The notes beneath the pieces are model-generated. The model worked only from the letters and a program-made list of their open reading frames with translations, made no database searches and was not told the origin of the DNA. Shown here piece after piece: positions 20,519-33,024 of a DNA stretch of 64,000 nt. Each line of letters begins with the position of its first letter. The first letter of the stretch is position 1. This stretch comes from Chondrosia reniformis (taxonomy: Eukaryota; Porifera; Demospongiae; Chondrillida; Chondrillidae). The stretch spans positions 1,142,001-1,206,000 of the forward strand of contig OX359199.1 of the NCBI GenBank assembly GCA_947172415.1, in the 5' to 3' direction. Position numbers and translations under genes: made by a program.

Positions 20519-23500
20519 ATGGACGACATCTCGACAGAACAGAAAATGGTTACCTTAGCGAAAGTCAGAGGGTTTATGTTCCCGTTACTGTTGGCAATCT
20601 TCGAGGTGATCTTTATCGTACTGTTTGGCATCTTTGGAGAGTACGATGAAAATGGAAATCCTGACCATAGAATTAGCCACAATGCCAGTGAAGAGAATAT
20701 CAGACAACTCTACCCAAGTAAGCACTACAAGTGGTTCTGGGAAAGTATATATATTATTATTATTAATTTACCACATGCTCACCAGCACTAGGACCAAACT
20801 GCCCTTTGAGGCACAAAACAACAACAATAACAAACATATATGTCCTATACAATAATACATAAGTCAACAGTCAGTTCAGCAAGAACAAAAAAGGAGGCAA
20901 TCACTTCATTACTAAAACATAGCAGTCCACATATATAGTAGTTGCATATCTGAGTTATATTCTATAACTACATGTATATATAAATACAACTCAGACAGTT
21001 CCACTGCTTCAAGTGAGTATGTACTACTAGTTAACTCGCACTGAGAGGTAGTACATGGCAGATCCTTTTATGTATACTGTAGTTATAGGTACATATGCAT
21101 GGTGAGGTGAGGATTACCATGATCATAGGTGGGTTTCTGGAGGGTTGGCTCTTCAAATGAGTACATGCCTATATCTGAACCTTTTGCTATGTGTGGCTTC
21201 CTTAATTAGGGGATGCCTGTGGGAGCCCCTATATTCATACTTCCGGTTGTTATGCTAGATAGAATTGATATATGACCTCCCAACTATAGGATATACAGTG
21301 AGGTTGATATGGTAACTTGTATAATATATACACAAGACTATACAGTGAGGTTGATGTGGTAACTTGTATAATATATACACAAGACTATACAGTGAGGTTG
21401 ATATGGTAACTTGTATAATATATACACAAGACTATACAGTGAGGTTGATGTGGTAACCTGTATAATATATACACAAGACTATACAATGAGGTTGATGTGG
21501 TAACTTGTATAATATATACACAAGACTATACAGAGAGGTTGATATGGTAACCTGTATAATATATACACAAGACTATACAATGAGGTTGATGTGGTAACTT
21601 GTATAATATATACACAAGACTATACAATGAGGTTGATGTGGTAACTTGTATAATATATACATAAGACTATACAATGAGGTTGATGTGGTAACTTGTATAA
21701 TATATACACAAGACTATACAATGAGGTTGATGTGGTAACTTGTATGATATATACACAAGACTATACAGTGAGGTTGATGTGGTAACCTGTATAATATATA
21801 CACAAGACTATACAATGAGGTTGATGTGGTAACTTGTATAATATATACACAAGACTATACAATGAGGTTGATGTGGTAATTTGTATAATATATACATAAG
21901 ACTATACAATGAGGTTGATGTGGTAACTTGTATAATATATACACAAGACTATACAGAGAGGTTGATGTGGTAACTTATTATACCTTGCAGTGTTTCAAGA
22001 TGTTCATGTGATGATATTTGTTGGATTTGGCTTCCTAATGACTTACCTGAGGCGTCATAGTTTTGGAAGTGTCGGCTTCAACCTGATGATTGCTGCATTT
22101 GTTATTCAATGGGCCACACTCACTTCTGGTGTATTTAACTTCATTGGTAAAGCTCAGATGGGACTGCCATTTGAGATTAATGTTAACTTTGCAAGGTAAG
22201 TAGATGTCACATGTAACGTGTATATAAATCACATACTGAGAAGTAAAGAAACGAATAACTGTATTCTGATATGCAAAGGTCATGCCCTAACCCATAAGTC
22301 AAGGAATACGTATATTTTGGGGCAGGTGCCCCTATATTGTCAGAAATTAGGTTTTAGTATGGCTTCCTGTTCGTAACCTTGTATTTATATCTGTTAACAA
22401 AATGGCAGACGCTCAGCTGGCTTTCACTTTCTAAGTTCTATGAGATATGGCCGTGAAATTGATGGTAATCAAACGACGACCGGAATCAAGTACTTTGAGT
22501 TTGGGGGCACCAGAAACTCAAAATACTTGTTTTAGTTAAAAGTTAAAATGTTATTCACGTATACATTTTATGTTAATAATACGTATACGTACTTATATGT
22601 GCCACCAGTAGAAATCACAGAAAGTAGCACCTCAGCCAAATTGACTTTTCCTATAGCAATCATCCATATACCTATACGACCTTTAGAGAACATGTGTACC
22701 AATGTCTCTTCTTTATGAAGGAGATATGGTCAATTAAAAATTATACCATATTCATTTTTAATTGAAATATAAATGATGGCCATTTTCCGCTAAACATCTA
22801 ATCCCACTTTCTGCAATTTCTACTGGCGACCCTCACTTATATAGATGTCCACTCGTGACAGTTGTTATGTACTTTCTTTAATTTTTACTAGTTTGATAAA
22901 TGCAGACTTTGCGGCTGCAGCAGTATTAATCACGTTTGGAGCTGTGTTGGGTCGTATCAGTCCTGCTCAGCTATTAATTATTGCCGTTATTGAGTGTATT
23001 TGCTACAGTGGAAATGTCGCCCTTAATGAATATATCTTCAGTGCTGCTGATGTGGGCGGGTCAATGGTCATACACACCTTTGGAGCCTATTTTGGTCTGG
23101 CTGCATCCTTTGTACTTTATAGGAAGACTGCTCGTGATCATCCACGCAGCTCCAGTGCCTACCACTCAGACCTCTTTGCTATGATCGGTGAGTCAAAATG
23201 CAAATGCAGAAAGTCAATCATCTCCCACACACAGACTAGACAATTAAACCAATAATGGCAGTGTTTCAATGAGTAAGATATTCAATATGATACTTCTCAG
23301 TCAATAAAATGAGTCGCCAAGGCAGAAGTCCATACAGGATTGTAAGGCATGTACAATTATTAGATGACCTTTAGCTGGATTAGTTGGCAAATATCTTCCT
23401 ATGATGTCTGAAGCCTTAAATTACTTATCATCAACTTCTAATTAAGCCCCATATAATTATTTTGCTGACTTTAGGTTCTAGTCCATGCATATACGTAGTA

Positions 23501-26456
23501 TGTAGAATTCCTAGGAGCCTTTAAAAACCAATTAAATGAGAGTGCTATCAGTAGAATTGTAGAAAATGGTGGCCCTGTTATTATCAAGAAAATGGCTGTC
23601 ATATATTTTCAAAGCTGTAATATGTATATGTTAAATTAACCATATCTTTTGTAAAGAATAGAATTTTACTATATACATTCTCTGAAATTATAGATGTTTA
23701 CAGATCGATGTCCAATGAGAAAAAAGGGATTTTACCTGGGGTGCCATTTTCTACAATTTCTACTGATAGTTAAATGTACTAGCCATTCTAAAGTAAACTT
23801 AAAGCTATAACATTAATATTATGGCCTAGTCTTCTCCTCGTTGTAGGAACTCTATTTCTGTGGCTCTTCTGGCCCAGTTTTAATGCAGCCCTGGCAGAGG
23901 ACAGTGCTCGCTACAGAGCTGTGGTCAACACCTACTTCTCTCTGGCGGGCAGTGTTGTTGCAACATATTTTACCTCATCATTGGTCAACAAGGGACGGAA
24001 GCTGGATATGGTATGTTTCAATCGCAAGTTTGTCGTGCGTTGGATAATGCAAGCAAATGTTACTACATTATGCCATTTGTATACATTTAAAAGTACTTAA
24101 TTACTATTAATAGATGCAAAGCATGCCAAACTCAATATTAAATTGCTAAAATGTTGTTTGCATTTTAGAAGCCATGTAAATTTGCACTTCTAGTAAAAAT
24201 TAAATTGAAAATGGCCTTTTTACATTAGGGTTATCTATAGCTTAACATCTCTCAACCAATTTGTGAATGTGAATCCATGTGGTATTCTTATGGCATAGCA
24301 ATGTGAATAATATACTGTATATACATATTTTGACATGAAGGTACATTTTGTATATACGTACATATGTATAAAACAAGCTTTGGTATTGTTTGACTTTAGT
24401 ACTGGTACTTAACATGCAGCAACTTAATATACAATCAAAATACTCTTCGAATGAGTACAACCCTGTAATCAGCACATGTTCTTGTTATTATAGTAGTGTC
24501 TGGAATACGTATGTGGTACCACAATATTTATATATTTATATATATTTATATATTTATGTATACTTATCTATATATTATATATCCATGTCATACCTACGTA
24601 TGTACATAGAGAGTAGAGAGTAACTATAATTATGCTGTTTTGCATTGATAGTTCCATGTTATTCCCACTTCCAGTCTCATATTCAGAATGCCACTCTCGC
24701 TGGAGGAGTAGCAGTTGGTTCTGTAGCTGATATGGTTATCAAGCCTTGGGGAGCCATTTTGATTGGAGTTGGATCCGGAATAATCAGTGTTCTTGGATAC
24801 AGATTTCTTACTGTAAGCTGGTCCAGGACTAGTAATCTCAATAGAGTGATGTTTATGTTTGTACTAATTATTTGCTAGCTGTATATGTTCTTAATATAGA
24901 CTTCAATTGTATAATTCATACATAATATCTGTGTATATGCATGTACATGTTAATTTTCTGACTCAGCCTTTCATGGAGCGTTGGCTGCGTATTCAAGACA
25001 CTTGTGGTGTACACAATCTTCATGGTCTTCCAGGCATCTATTCTGCCATTGCTTCAGTACTGGTAGCTGTTACTGCAACAATTTCTACATATGGCAATGC
25101 ATATGGGTAAGCTGTATAGTACATGAAATAGGCTTTTAATAATGAGATAAGAATGCTGCCTATTTTGCCAATTTGGACTTTAAATTGGAAACCGTATTCA
25201 TCTACTACGTATGTAAAGCTCTTTATCACTATAATATATACAATATATCATACGTATGTATATAAAAAATCTAAGATATCATTTTCCTACATGCTATATG
25301 CCTATTCTGTAAAAGAGCCTATAGGGGAACTAAACCTGAAGAGAGCTTTGGATGAAGATACAGGAGTCTTTTCTTCCTTCTTTTCCCTTCTTTCGTCTTC
25401 TTCTCCACTGGGTCAGACAGCCGTTTCTGGGAATTCCACCCTTCATCAGTGATCCTGGGAGTCTTTGTCTTTTTCTTCATCTTGATCTTCTGTAACAGTA
25501 TTGTAAACTAAAATATTATGGTGTTGTCTATATGTGTCTGTATATTTTTATGTAGATTGAAGGGTTTGTTTGTCTGTTCTCTGTAGGCTGTCGGGAGTAT
25601 TTGGTGGGAGGTTTGATGAGCAGTTCAATGAAGTGAGAACGGCAGGGATACAGGCTGGGTTTCAGGCAGCCTTACTCGCTTCAACTCTCATCATTTCCAT
25701 TGCCGGGGGTCTGTTAGCAGGTATACACTGATACATTAACAGAATAAGGATTACCATCGAACCTATCTTTTGAAAGGATCAGCTTTCAACTTTTAGAGCA
25801 TCATTGTTGTCTCTTCTTGATTGTCATCTGTTTCAACCCCACGGATCTTCTTCATTGACTCTAAAAGTCAAAAGATGATCCTTTCAAAACACTGATACAT
25901 TCTAATCTTTGAAAGAATTCTGAGATACTACAATATACACATGCATAAGTATATAAATCGTGTTCTAATGCATGTACATGTGCGCTTAATATTTTTGCAT
26001 TCTTAACCATTTTTTCATCTATAATCAATGGCTCTATCCTAATTAGACATCTCTCTCGAAACACTTTGTCTTTAACTCTTAGGATTTCTGGCGAGGTTTT
26101 TAGCTGGTTCGTGTAAGGTGCATAAAAGAGAGTTCTTCGATGATAAACCTTTCTGGGATGTAAGTACAATGTTCAGGGCTGCATGTAGAACTTGGAGCCG
26201 GGGGCAGCTCTAATGTGTCCATAAAGCATTTAACTCTTCGGTTTACATTACTTGAATACAGGCTCTGTACATTTTAATGTTTACAGTTTAACGTTGTGTT
26301 CTGTATTAGCTTCCTGATGATGCAGATTTTTACCTGCCAGATGAAGAAAGAGATGCGAATGTTAGGGCTAGTACTAGTAATCCAATAGCCGAACTAGAAA
26401 CAGACATTCCACTTCAACAGATAGAAAGGAAAAACAAAGCTGAGAAAGGAGAATAA
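20519..26456 (+). CDS. Rh-type ammonia channel, gene 1, nine exons
   Basis: Exons 20519-20717, 21991-22195, 22892-23187, 23847-24010, 24675-24812, 24967-25106, 25587-25720, 26083-26159 and 26310-26456 join in phase to 499 residues, the usual Rh glycoprotein length. Visible landmarks: TM1 and an extracellular loop with NAS (N-glycosylation, as in RhAG/BG/CG); [17 protein letters not shown] with the pore Phe; [16 protein letters not shown] with the first pore His; [11 protein letters not shown] with the second gate Phe; [13 protein letters not shown] with the second pore His. The protein carries NH3/NH4+ and possibly CO2 across the plasma membrane as a trimer. The C-tail has [10 protein letters not shown], then [13 protein letters not shown]. 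RhAG, BG or CG cannot be told apart, since sponge Rh genes predate the split. The companion gene is at 37367. Confidence 0.95.
21283..21975. repeat. 47-bp minisatellite in intron 1 of Rh gene 1
   Basis: About fourteen and a half copies of a 47-bp unit (ACTATACAGTGAGGTTGATG, TGGTAACTTG, TATAATATATACACAAG) running to within a few bases of the exon 2 acceptor. The same unit occurs three times at the same place in Rh gene 2. Confidence 0.95.
22300..22380 (-). repeat. Dispersed short repeat, family D
   Basis: Reverse complement contains AGGAAGCCATAC, TAATTTCTGA, CAATATAGGGGC and GCCCC. The same series is found on plus at 31192-31256, 34026-34095 and, degraded, 51347-51415. Confidence 0.6.
22604..22832. 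mobile_element. MITE-like element, family E, copy 1
   Basis: Terminal inverted repeats CCAGTAGAAATCACAGAAAG at the left and CTTTCTGCAATTTCTACTGG at the right, about 228 bp apart, with an AT-rich non-coding interior. It lies in intron 2 of Rh gene 1 and is absent from the same intron of gene 2. Confidence 0.75.
23548..23773. mobile_element. MITE-like element, family E, copy 2
   Basis: Inverted ends CTATCAGTAGAATTGTAGAA / TTCTACAATTTCTACTGATA with ATGG/CCAT just inside, about 225 bp. Size, ends and interior composition match the copy at 22604. It lies in intron 3 of Rh gene 1 and is absent from gene 2. Confidence 0.8.
25262..25460 (+). mobile_element. Dispersed repeat family B, copy 2
   Basis: Contains TTTTCCTACATGC, CTATTCTGTAAAAG, CCTATAGGGGAAC, then AGAGCTTTGGATGAAGATAC and AGGAGTCTTTTCTT. 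It is the longest copy, running on to a CTTCATCAGTGATCCTGGGA box. It sits in intron 6 of Rh gene 1. Confidence 0.8.
25738..25895. mobile_element. Inverted-repeat element, family A, internal fragment
   Basis: Fold-back pair CTTTTGAAAGGATCA with CAACTTTTAGAG at the left and CTCTAAAAGTCAAAAG with TGATCCTTTCAAAA at the right, around a minus-strand GATGAAGAAGAT-type box. Left end AGAATAAGGATT matches the family terminus. In intron 7 of Rh gene 1. Confidence 0.65.
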
Positions 26457-27365
26457 CAAACCTTTAGCTAGACTTACATACTCAATACACTCTAGTTAAA
26501 GACACACATGCTTTCATCAATTTACTCTTGATCTAAATGTAAGTCACCAACATATACACAGGTATAGTAATGGAAATTATAACTGTCTATTATCAGTTAG
26601 CTATCTACTGTTATGCATAAGGTGTTGTAACTGTAATAATTTAACTGTACAAATTATTTATACATAGAATTACCCATTACCAGAAACCTTACTTGTTCAC
26701 AGCCAATGCTACAAACATACTGTAAAGCCTGGTTTACCCATACAGTGACTGTTTCTACAATGATATGAACTCTAAGAACTTGGAAGGCTTTCCTAACCGG
26801 GTTGACAACTGAGTAGAAGGCCTAGGGGTATCTGAAGACTGAAGGAAGGTTTAGACTGAGTGTATCTTCAGTAAAATCAATAATGTCATATAGATGCATA
26901 ACTGTATTTGATCAGTTAATGCAATAGCTTATAACAATTTATTTATTATATACGTATATATAGCACATATGTATTGATATAAATATAAGTATATAAATTG
27001 TGTGGAATGTACCATTCCAAATTAAATATGTAATAATGATTCAATTTACTGTGTATACAGGATACGTATGTATATATATATGTGTATAGAATATAATGGT
27101 GCACACATATATATATATAAATTAACGTTTTCAATGTGCATATATAGTATGACTACTAATACGTATTATCATGTTCAATACACTGCAGCTCATCTTGAAT
27201 ATTTTGGCTTTACAAAAAGCAAAAAATGTCTTAAACACACACCAAAACTATGCTATTTTGCCTATGTATTGTATGAAAGCATGTAGTTGTACGTAGGTTA
27301 GCAAACAATTGTAACAACCAATCTTGCTTAAGTTCCGGCCAGTTTCCAAAGAAAAGGGAAGGTTT
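26457..27365. other. Intergenic between Rh gene 1 and secreted-protein gene
   Basis: AT-rich; holds the 3' ends of two convergent genes and TA-rich microsatellite stretches near 26949-27120. No gene recognised. Confidence 0.55.
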
Positions 27366-28262
27366 CTAGGCAACGTATATTTCCAGTAGTTCAGCTGCAA
27401 CAGCTTCTGCAAATGAGGAGAAGCCACAAAACCTCACTTCAATAATGTCGCTGGAGGTAGTTGGATATAGCTTGTAGAAATATGGAAGGGTTGGATTATT
27501 GCAGCAGTTGCTGCCTGGATAGCATTCTCCATCCCAAAGTGTATTATTAGTATACCATTGGCCAGTAGCAGGAGCCCTATATGGTAGTGAGGTCTCGCAA
27601 AAGTAATCAGTACCAACCTCACTTGGTTCGGGTAGTGTTCCTGGGTTAGCAGAACAAGGGCAGTTGCAAGTTTGGGCATCAGCAGCTTCATTGAATCCAG
27701 AAGCAAAACTCCACACATGATCACGGCTGTAAGTAGGTCCCTTGGTGACAGAAAGGCCAATGAGGTAGTTGTCATTTAGGGTTTTTTCTCCGAAGTAGAA
27801 TGCACACATATTGCTAGCACTGGCAAAATAGGTGTATCCGCGTGCTCTGCCACATACTCGGCTGTAGCGATATCCATTGGTGGGATAGTAGAGGGAATAA
27901 CAGCCATTTTGTTGAGGTACACCACACATTCTCTTTCCACCACTTTGATAGAGTGACAAAGAACCCGGGCAAGTTGCAGTTGGATCTCTCATGTCAAAAT
28001 AACTGACTCTCATCAAGCCACGAGATCCACAGGAATTAATGTCCATGTTGCAATAGACTTTACGAACAGAGGTTGTAGTCCGAATCCAGTAATATCCAGA
28101 AGGAGCTGGGGTACAGGTTTGATAGATTTGACTACATGAGGTAGCTGGGTTGCTTGAGCTGTGTCCAGGGCAACAGGTGCAAGACTGCCCCTTCACTGAA
28201 GAGTTGACATTTGCCATCACAATCAGTGCAAGTACTATTGCAATTCCTCTTATAGCACCCAT
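27366..28262 (-). CDS. Secreted Cys-rich protein with fibrinogen-C-like N-terminal half
   Basis: Intronless 298-residue frame. Residues 1-25 form a signal peptide (IRGIAIVLALIVMANVNSS, then GQ). After a short Cys cluster (SCTCCPGH) comes SCSQIYQTCTPAPSGYYWIR, with VRKVYCNM about 20 residues on. This is the pattern of the first subdomain of fibrinogen-related domains (SCxEI...SGxYxI...VYCDM). The typical GGW and the C-terminal FBG core are missing. Instead there is a Cys/Tyr/Gly-rich region (YSRVCGRARGYTYFAS, CNCPCSANPG, CYPGSNCCNN) of a sort seen in uncharacterised sponge and cnidarian secreted proteins. More than 20 Cys suggest a disulfide-rich extracellular protein. Ligand and role unknown. 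It is convergent with Rh gene 1 and lies between the two Rh genes. Confidence 0.8.
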   Translation of the reverse strand: MGAIRGIAIVLALIVMANVNSSVKGQSCTCCPGHSSSNPATSCSQIYQTCTPAPSGYYWIRTTTSVRKVYCNMDINSCGSRGLMRVSYFDMRDPTATCPGSLSLYQSGGKRMCGVPQQNGCYSLYYPTNGYRYSRVCGRARGYTYFASASNMCAFYFGEKTLNDNYLIGLSVTKGPTYSRDHVWSFASGFNEAADAQTCNCPCSANPGTLPEPSEVGTDYFCETSLPYRAPATGQWYTNNTLWDGECYPGSNCCNNPTLPYFYKLYPTTSSDIIEVRFCGFSSFAEAVAAELLEIYVA

Positions 28263-28657
28263 TTTTGAAAATTAGAGAACAGCACGAACAGCTTGAAGTT
28301 TTAGGAAGATAAAGTTCCACAATTCTCAGATTCTCCTTTCTTTGGTGATGGCAAGTAGCATTTGCTTGCAGCCTTTTATAGTGGTGGTTCTCCTCACCGA
28401 ATGAGTTTATCCGTAGAGTTCAGAGTGATTATAATAATTAGTAGTACTAGCATCAGAGTTCAGAGTGTATGAAGCCAAATTATATATGATTGCAAGTGTA
28501 GCTTCCCTAGTTTAATAGCATACTTAATAAATTATTTATATATGTGAGTGTATAACCAGCTATATACAAAACATGAAAACCTAGGCCTTTTAGTATAAGT
28601 GTGTATATATATATATATATTATACATGAATAATCTAACACACCATTTTTCAACATG

Positions 28658-28708
<51 letters not shown>

Positions 28709-29799
28709 AATACAGTATGGTTGGCTGAAAAAAATGATTAGGCCAATATAAGGGACTATACGAGAGCTTTGGATAAGGATACAAGAGTTTTCTCCTTTTA
28801 CTTCTCTTCTTCCTAATACATACATATGCATGATATATTACCAGCCATCCTATATATGTCTTAAAAATATATATCTGCATAAATATAATAATGGGTACCC
28901 GGTAATTGGCAGTGATGTTCACCACAGTGTTTTTACAGTGTAATAGTAGGTACATGCAGTGTATACCTTTAGTTGTTTGTTTAATCCCAGAAATGGACTG
29001 TACATATATAAAGGAAAATCAAGAAGACAAGGTCAAGAAGAAAGCAAAGATTCCCAGGGTCACTGATGTAGGGTGTAGCTGTCTGGCCCATGCAGTGGAG
29101 AAGAAGAGTAAAAGGATGGTCCAGTAGGAAGAATAAAAGTAAAAGGAGAAACCTCTGGTATATATCCCCAATTAGTTCCCAATATATAGGCCTTTACTCT
29201 ATGTGCAGTAGATGTACGTACGTATATAAGAAAAATATATATTATGTATTGATTATTCATGTATATGTAGTTATATATGCGTACACTTGGCTAAAGTATT
29301 ATGTGTATACATATGCATGTACGTTACTGGAATAAACTAATGAAGATTGTGCATGGTATATACGTATATAAGGTATATTACTGAAAAATAATTTTAAAAT
29401 TTTTAAAGTGAGATTATATTAACATGAGTATATATATACAGCTTATTCAGTGAAATTTGGTAATTATATAATAAAGAAATGAAGCATGCTGTTTAAAAAA
29501 TTAAAAGGATTCAGTACATTGGTGGTTGCTGGTTGAGGATGTGTATCTATTAGCACTAATCATGTGTGCCAATTATTGATTTATTATTGATTTATATATA
29601 TTTATACCTATGTATATACATATATATATAGCAGCTACATAGGCATACACAAGACTTTGTTTTTCAATTTGTTGAAACTTATATATACGTATATACAGTA
29701 CAAGTTACAATATATATATATTGTAATATATATAGCATTACACTGCAGTAAATGTGTAAAGATTTACATGATGACAGTCCAGAGTAGAGACAGTAAACA
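28263..29799. other. Intergenic repeat-rich stretch
   Basis: Contains the promoter side of the secreted gene, a (TA)n tract at about 28660-28702 embedded in a degraded family-B copy (28625-28830), and an inverted family-B tail near 28990-29140 (AAAGATTCCCAGGGTCACTG). Near 29698 is a copy of the CAGTACAAGTTACAATATA motif. No gene seen. Confidence 0.6.
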
Positions 29800-30130
29800 T
29801 GAGGAAAGGCTATTGAATATTTTAAAACATAATAAATCTCTATTAACGGACACTCCCAATAGCGGACAGTCTCCGTATAATGGACAGCATGCAATGTACC
29901 AACTTATTTTTGTATACGATTACAGCGTAACCCCTTATACGGGACTCTCTGAAATGCGGATGTCACGATTATGCGGACACAAATATAAGGTCCCGATTGT
30001 TGCCCGTTATAGGCGTACGTATTTAACTAACCTCTGATTTACGGACACCTCGATATTCCGTAATGCGGACATATATCCTTGTACAGCGTATATATCAATA
30101 CAATAGAAAATACAGTCATTAAAGCGGACA
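29800..30130. mobile_element. Decayed pogo/Tigger-like DNA transposon sequence
   Basis: Repeated words such as GCGGACA, ACGGACAC, CCGTATAATGGACA and TAACCCCTTATACGGGA resemble the terminal and subterminal sequence of pogo/Tigger elements (CAGTGGAACCCC..TAACGGACAC). No transposase frame was found, so this is a non-autonomous or decayed copy. Family assignment rests on the terminal style only. Confidence 0.5.
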
Positions 30131-31359
30131 ATAATTACAGTAGAAAGGAATAACATTTCAGTTGGTGGGTTTTTCAAGGATCTTCTTCAATCGATCACAG
30201 TAAACTTTAGGACCATACAGACGGTATGCATATGGAATCTCCAAACCAAGTCCAGTGCCACGATTTACTTTCAATTAGATTACCTGTCACCTGTATTGCA
30301 TAGTGCGTGAGTGTATATGCTGAAGGCATACAACTGCCTATACATATATAGGACATAATATATCATATATATATAAACCCCTGAAAAGTGGACACCCCTA
30401 TAATAAGGACAGTTTGGGAATGTCCCAAAGTGTCCGGATTATAGGGGTTCCACTGTAGTACATTAGCAACTCCCGAATAGCGGACAACCTCCGAATTCCG
30501 GATAACGGAAAACCTCGTTATATATACGTAGCTGCCATTCACACTCTTTAGTTTATTTATCAACACAAGCTAATAATCAGCCTATGGGAGAACCATCTTA
30601 ACCACCACCATAATGGAATTAAACCACGATTAATCATTCTCATGATCAGATGAAATTTCAGATGACATTCGCATTATATACAATTTGAAGTTTGTTGTTC
30701 CTGCTCCAGTATAATTATAATATTACATGAATTGCATGTATTAGTCCACAATTAAAAAATAACTTTAATAATTTATAAATTAAATAAGGATTCAGTACAT
30801 GTATTCATTTTGCTGATTATATCAATCAAACGTTTCCCTTAAACTTGTAACAATCATTCCACTTGCTTTTCAATTTTGGTGAAGTTGTCTATTAGTAATT
30901 GTTCGTTGCTTGTCTGGATTGTAGTGTTGTTACACATCTACTGATACCTTATGTAATTAATTATTAGTGCAATCCACAAATTAAAATAACAGGTTGTTTA
31001 CATATTCAATAGGTGTTCAGTACATTAATTGGCTGAATATCAATCTGACTCTATTCACCTTAAATACTTACAAAACCACTTATAGAGATTTGCTTTTATC
31101 TTACTCCAATATGTATATAGCTTAATCAATTAAGTTTCAAGTATTACTTACGTATATACCAGCAAACAATTGATCATCACAAGCGTAGTACGAACAGGAA
31201 GCCATACGTTAACATAATTTCTGAAAACAATATAGGGGCTCCTTTGGTGCCCCAAAAATGCCTAAAAATTTTCTTATAATTAGATCCAATTGCAACCTCC
31301 TTATAATTACATTATTTTTCTCTCAATCAGAGAATACGGCAGAGCATGCACCAGTACTC

Positions 31360-31836
31360 TAAGTAGCCCAGTACACTCTCAAAGTAGGACAGTATGCTCT
31401 CTAAGTAGGACAGTACACTCTCTAAGTAGGACAGTACACTCTAATTATAAGTAGGACAGTATACTCTCAAAGTATGGCAGTATATACTCTCTAGGTAGGG
31501 CAGTACTCTCTAAGTAGGGCAGTACTCTCTAAGTAGGGCAGTACTCTCTAAGTAGGGCAGTACTCTCTAAGTTGGGCAGTACTCTCTAAGTAGGGCAGTA
31601 CTCTTTAAGTATAGGGCAGTACTCTCTAAGTAGGGCAATACTCTCTAAGTAGGGCAGTACTCTCTAAGTAGGGCAGTACTCTCTAAGTAGGGCAGTACTA
31701 TCTAAGTAGGGCAGTATACTCTCTAAGTAGGGCAGTACTCTCTATGTAGGGCAGTACTCTCTAAGTAGGGCAGTACTCTCTAAGTAGGGCAGTACTCTCT
31801 AAGTAGGGCAGTACTATCTAAGTAGGGCAGTACTAT
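31360..31836. repeat. 19-bp satellite array in copy 1
   Basis: About two dozen copies of CTCTCTAAGTAGGGCAGTA with variants (GGACAG, extra TATA, CTATCTAAG). The 5' copies are more diverged (AGTAGGACAGTACAC), the 3' copies nearly uniform. Confidence 0.95.
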
Positions 31837-31837
31837 A

Positions 31838-32127
31838 GGGGTGCTAGTGGTCTAGAGCTAAGGCACAAGATTCAGGATCCAGTGATTATGGGATGTCCAT
31901 AGTTCAAGCCCAGGCCATGGCAGCAGATTCTCAATGATTTTCAGTGACAAGCACCCCCTGACAACAAACACTGCCCACTGAACAGATTACTGACCAATTT
32001 AATGACTGATTTACTGTATGTGTGTTTATATATACGTATGTTGCATGTATATGTACTGTTACTGGCCTCCCTGAAAAGTAGTCCCCTGGACTAAGTGGAG
32101 TTCCAGTCTAATAATTCAATTCAATTC
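31838..32127 (+). mobile_element. tRNA-derived SINE inside the satellite
   Basis: Begins GGGGTGCTAGTGGTCTAGAG, matching a Pol III A box (TAGTGGTCTAG). Some 55 bases later it has AGTTCAAGCCC, a good B box. A tRNA-unrelated body follows and the 3' end is a short (AATTC)n tail. The 11-bp AAGTAGGGCAG occurs just upstream (31820-31830) and directly after the tail (32128-32138), fitting a target-site duplication made in the array. The equivalent spot in copy 2 (about 34720-34735) is uninterrupted. Confidence 0.75.
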
Positions 32128-33024
32128 AAGTAGGGCAGCTGCATGCATCAATTCAACTTTGATCAAAACTAGGAGTCAGATCGAGAGCATTTTGTAACTT
32201 GAACTGCATGTGCATGTAGTCTGGATTGTAGTGTTGTAACACATCTACTGATACCTTATGTAATTAATTATTATATAGTGTAATTCACAAATTAAAATAA
32301 CAGGTTGTTTACATATTCAATAGGTGTTCAGTACATTAATTTGGTGAATATCAATCAATAGTTTCAATTTAAATATATAACTCTGTCAAATTGAAAGATA
32401 TGAAGTTTAAACTTGGTATGAGCATTCACAGGCATGTATGAAACATTTTATATATAATGAATTTTTGCAAAGTTTGATATCTTGCCAAATTTGCCCTATC
32501 TCTCACCATACATTAATTTCGTATATCTGATAATTTGCGTAATAGTAAAAATGGCCGACCGTGAGAAGGTAGAACACAAATTAGATTAATTAACTAGAGC
32601 GCTTTCAAAGATTTCTTATACACATGGATATACACTGTGTAGTACTTGATTGTTGGTGAAGTAGTATCTATCGATATATAATATGTGGATGCCGTTAAAG
32701 TGAAATTTCGCCAATCGACAGCCAACGAAACTCCAAAGAAAAAAACTTGACTTTGAAACTGATGGTAGATTAAGATCATCACAAGCGCTTACGCAATGAA
32801 ATTCACACCCAGAATCCATTCTTATCCTATTTTTTGTTCAATATTTATGGTGGCATTAGGAAGAAACTACCGCTAATAAGTGATCTGTTAACATTGATTA
32901 CACTAATATTTCATGGTGAATCTAGAAGAGGCATTTTTTGTTTTCAACCATGCATTAGCTATATAGAAACACTATAATCATAAAATTAGAAGATTATCGA
33001 TTACAGTGTAACCCCTTATACGGG

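Larger units (their letters stand above)
30176..33003 (+). repeat. Large tandem unit, copy 1
   Basis: From GATCTTCTTCAATCGATCAC to the end near ATTAGAAGATTATCGATT, this matches 33025-36813 almost base for base over long stretches. Copy 1 lacks the part equivalent to about 35330-36533 and carries a SINE not present in copy 2. Near 30395-30450 it includes a fold-back (CCCTATAATAAGGACAGTTT paired with the complement ending GGATTATAGGGG), next to GGGGTTCCACTGTA, a pogo-like terminus. No coding capacity. Confidence 0.9.
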
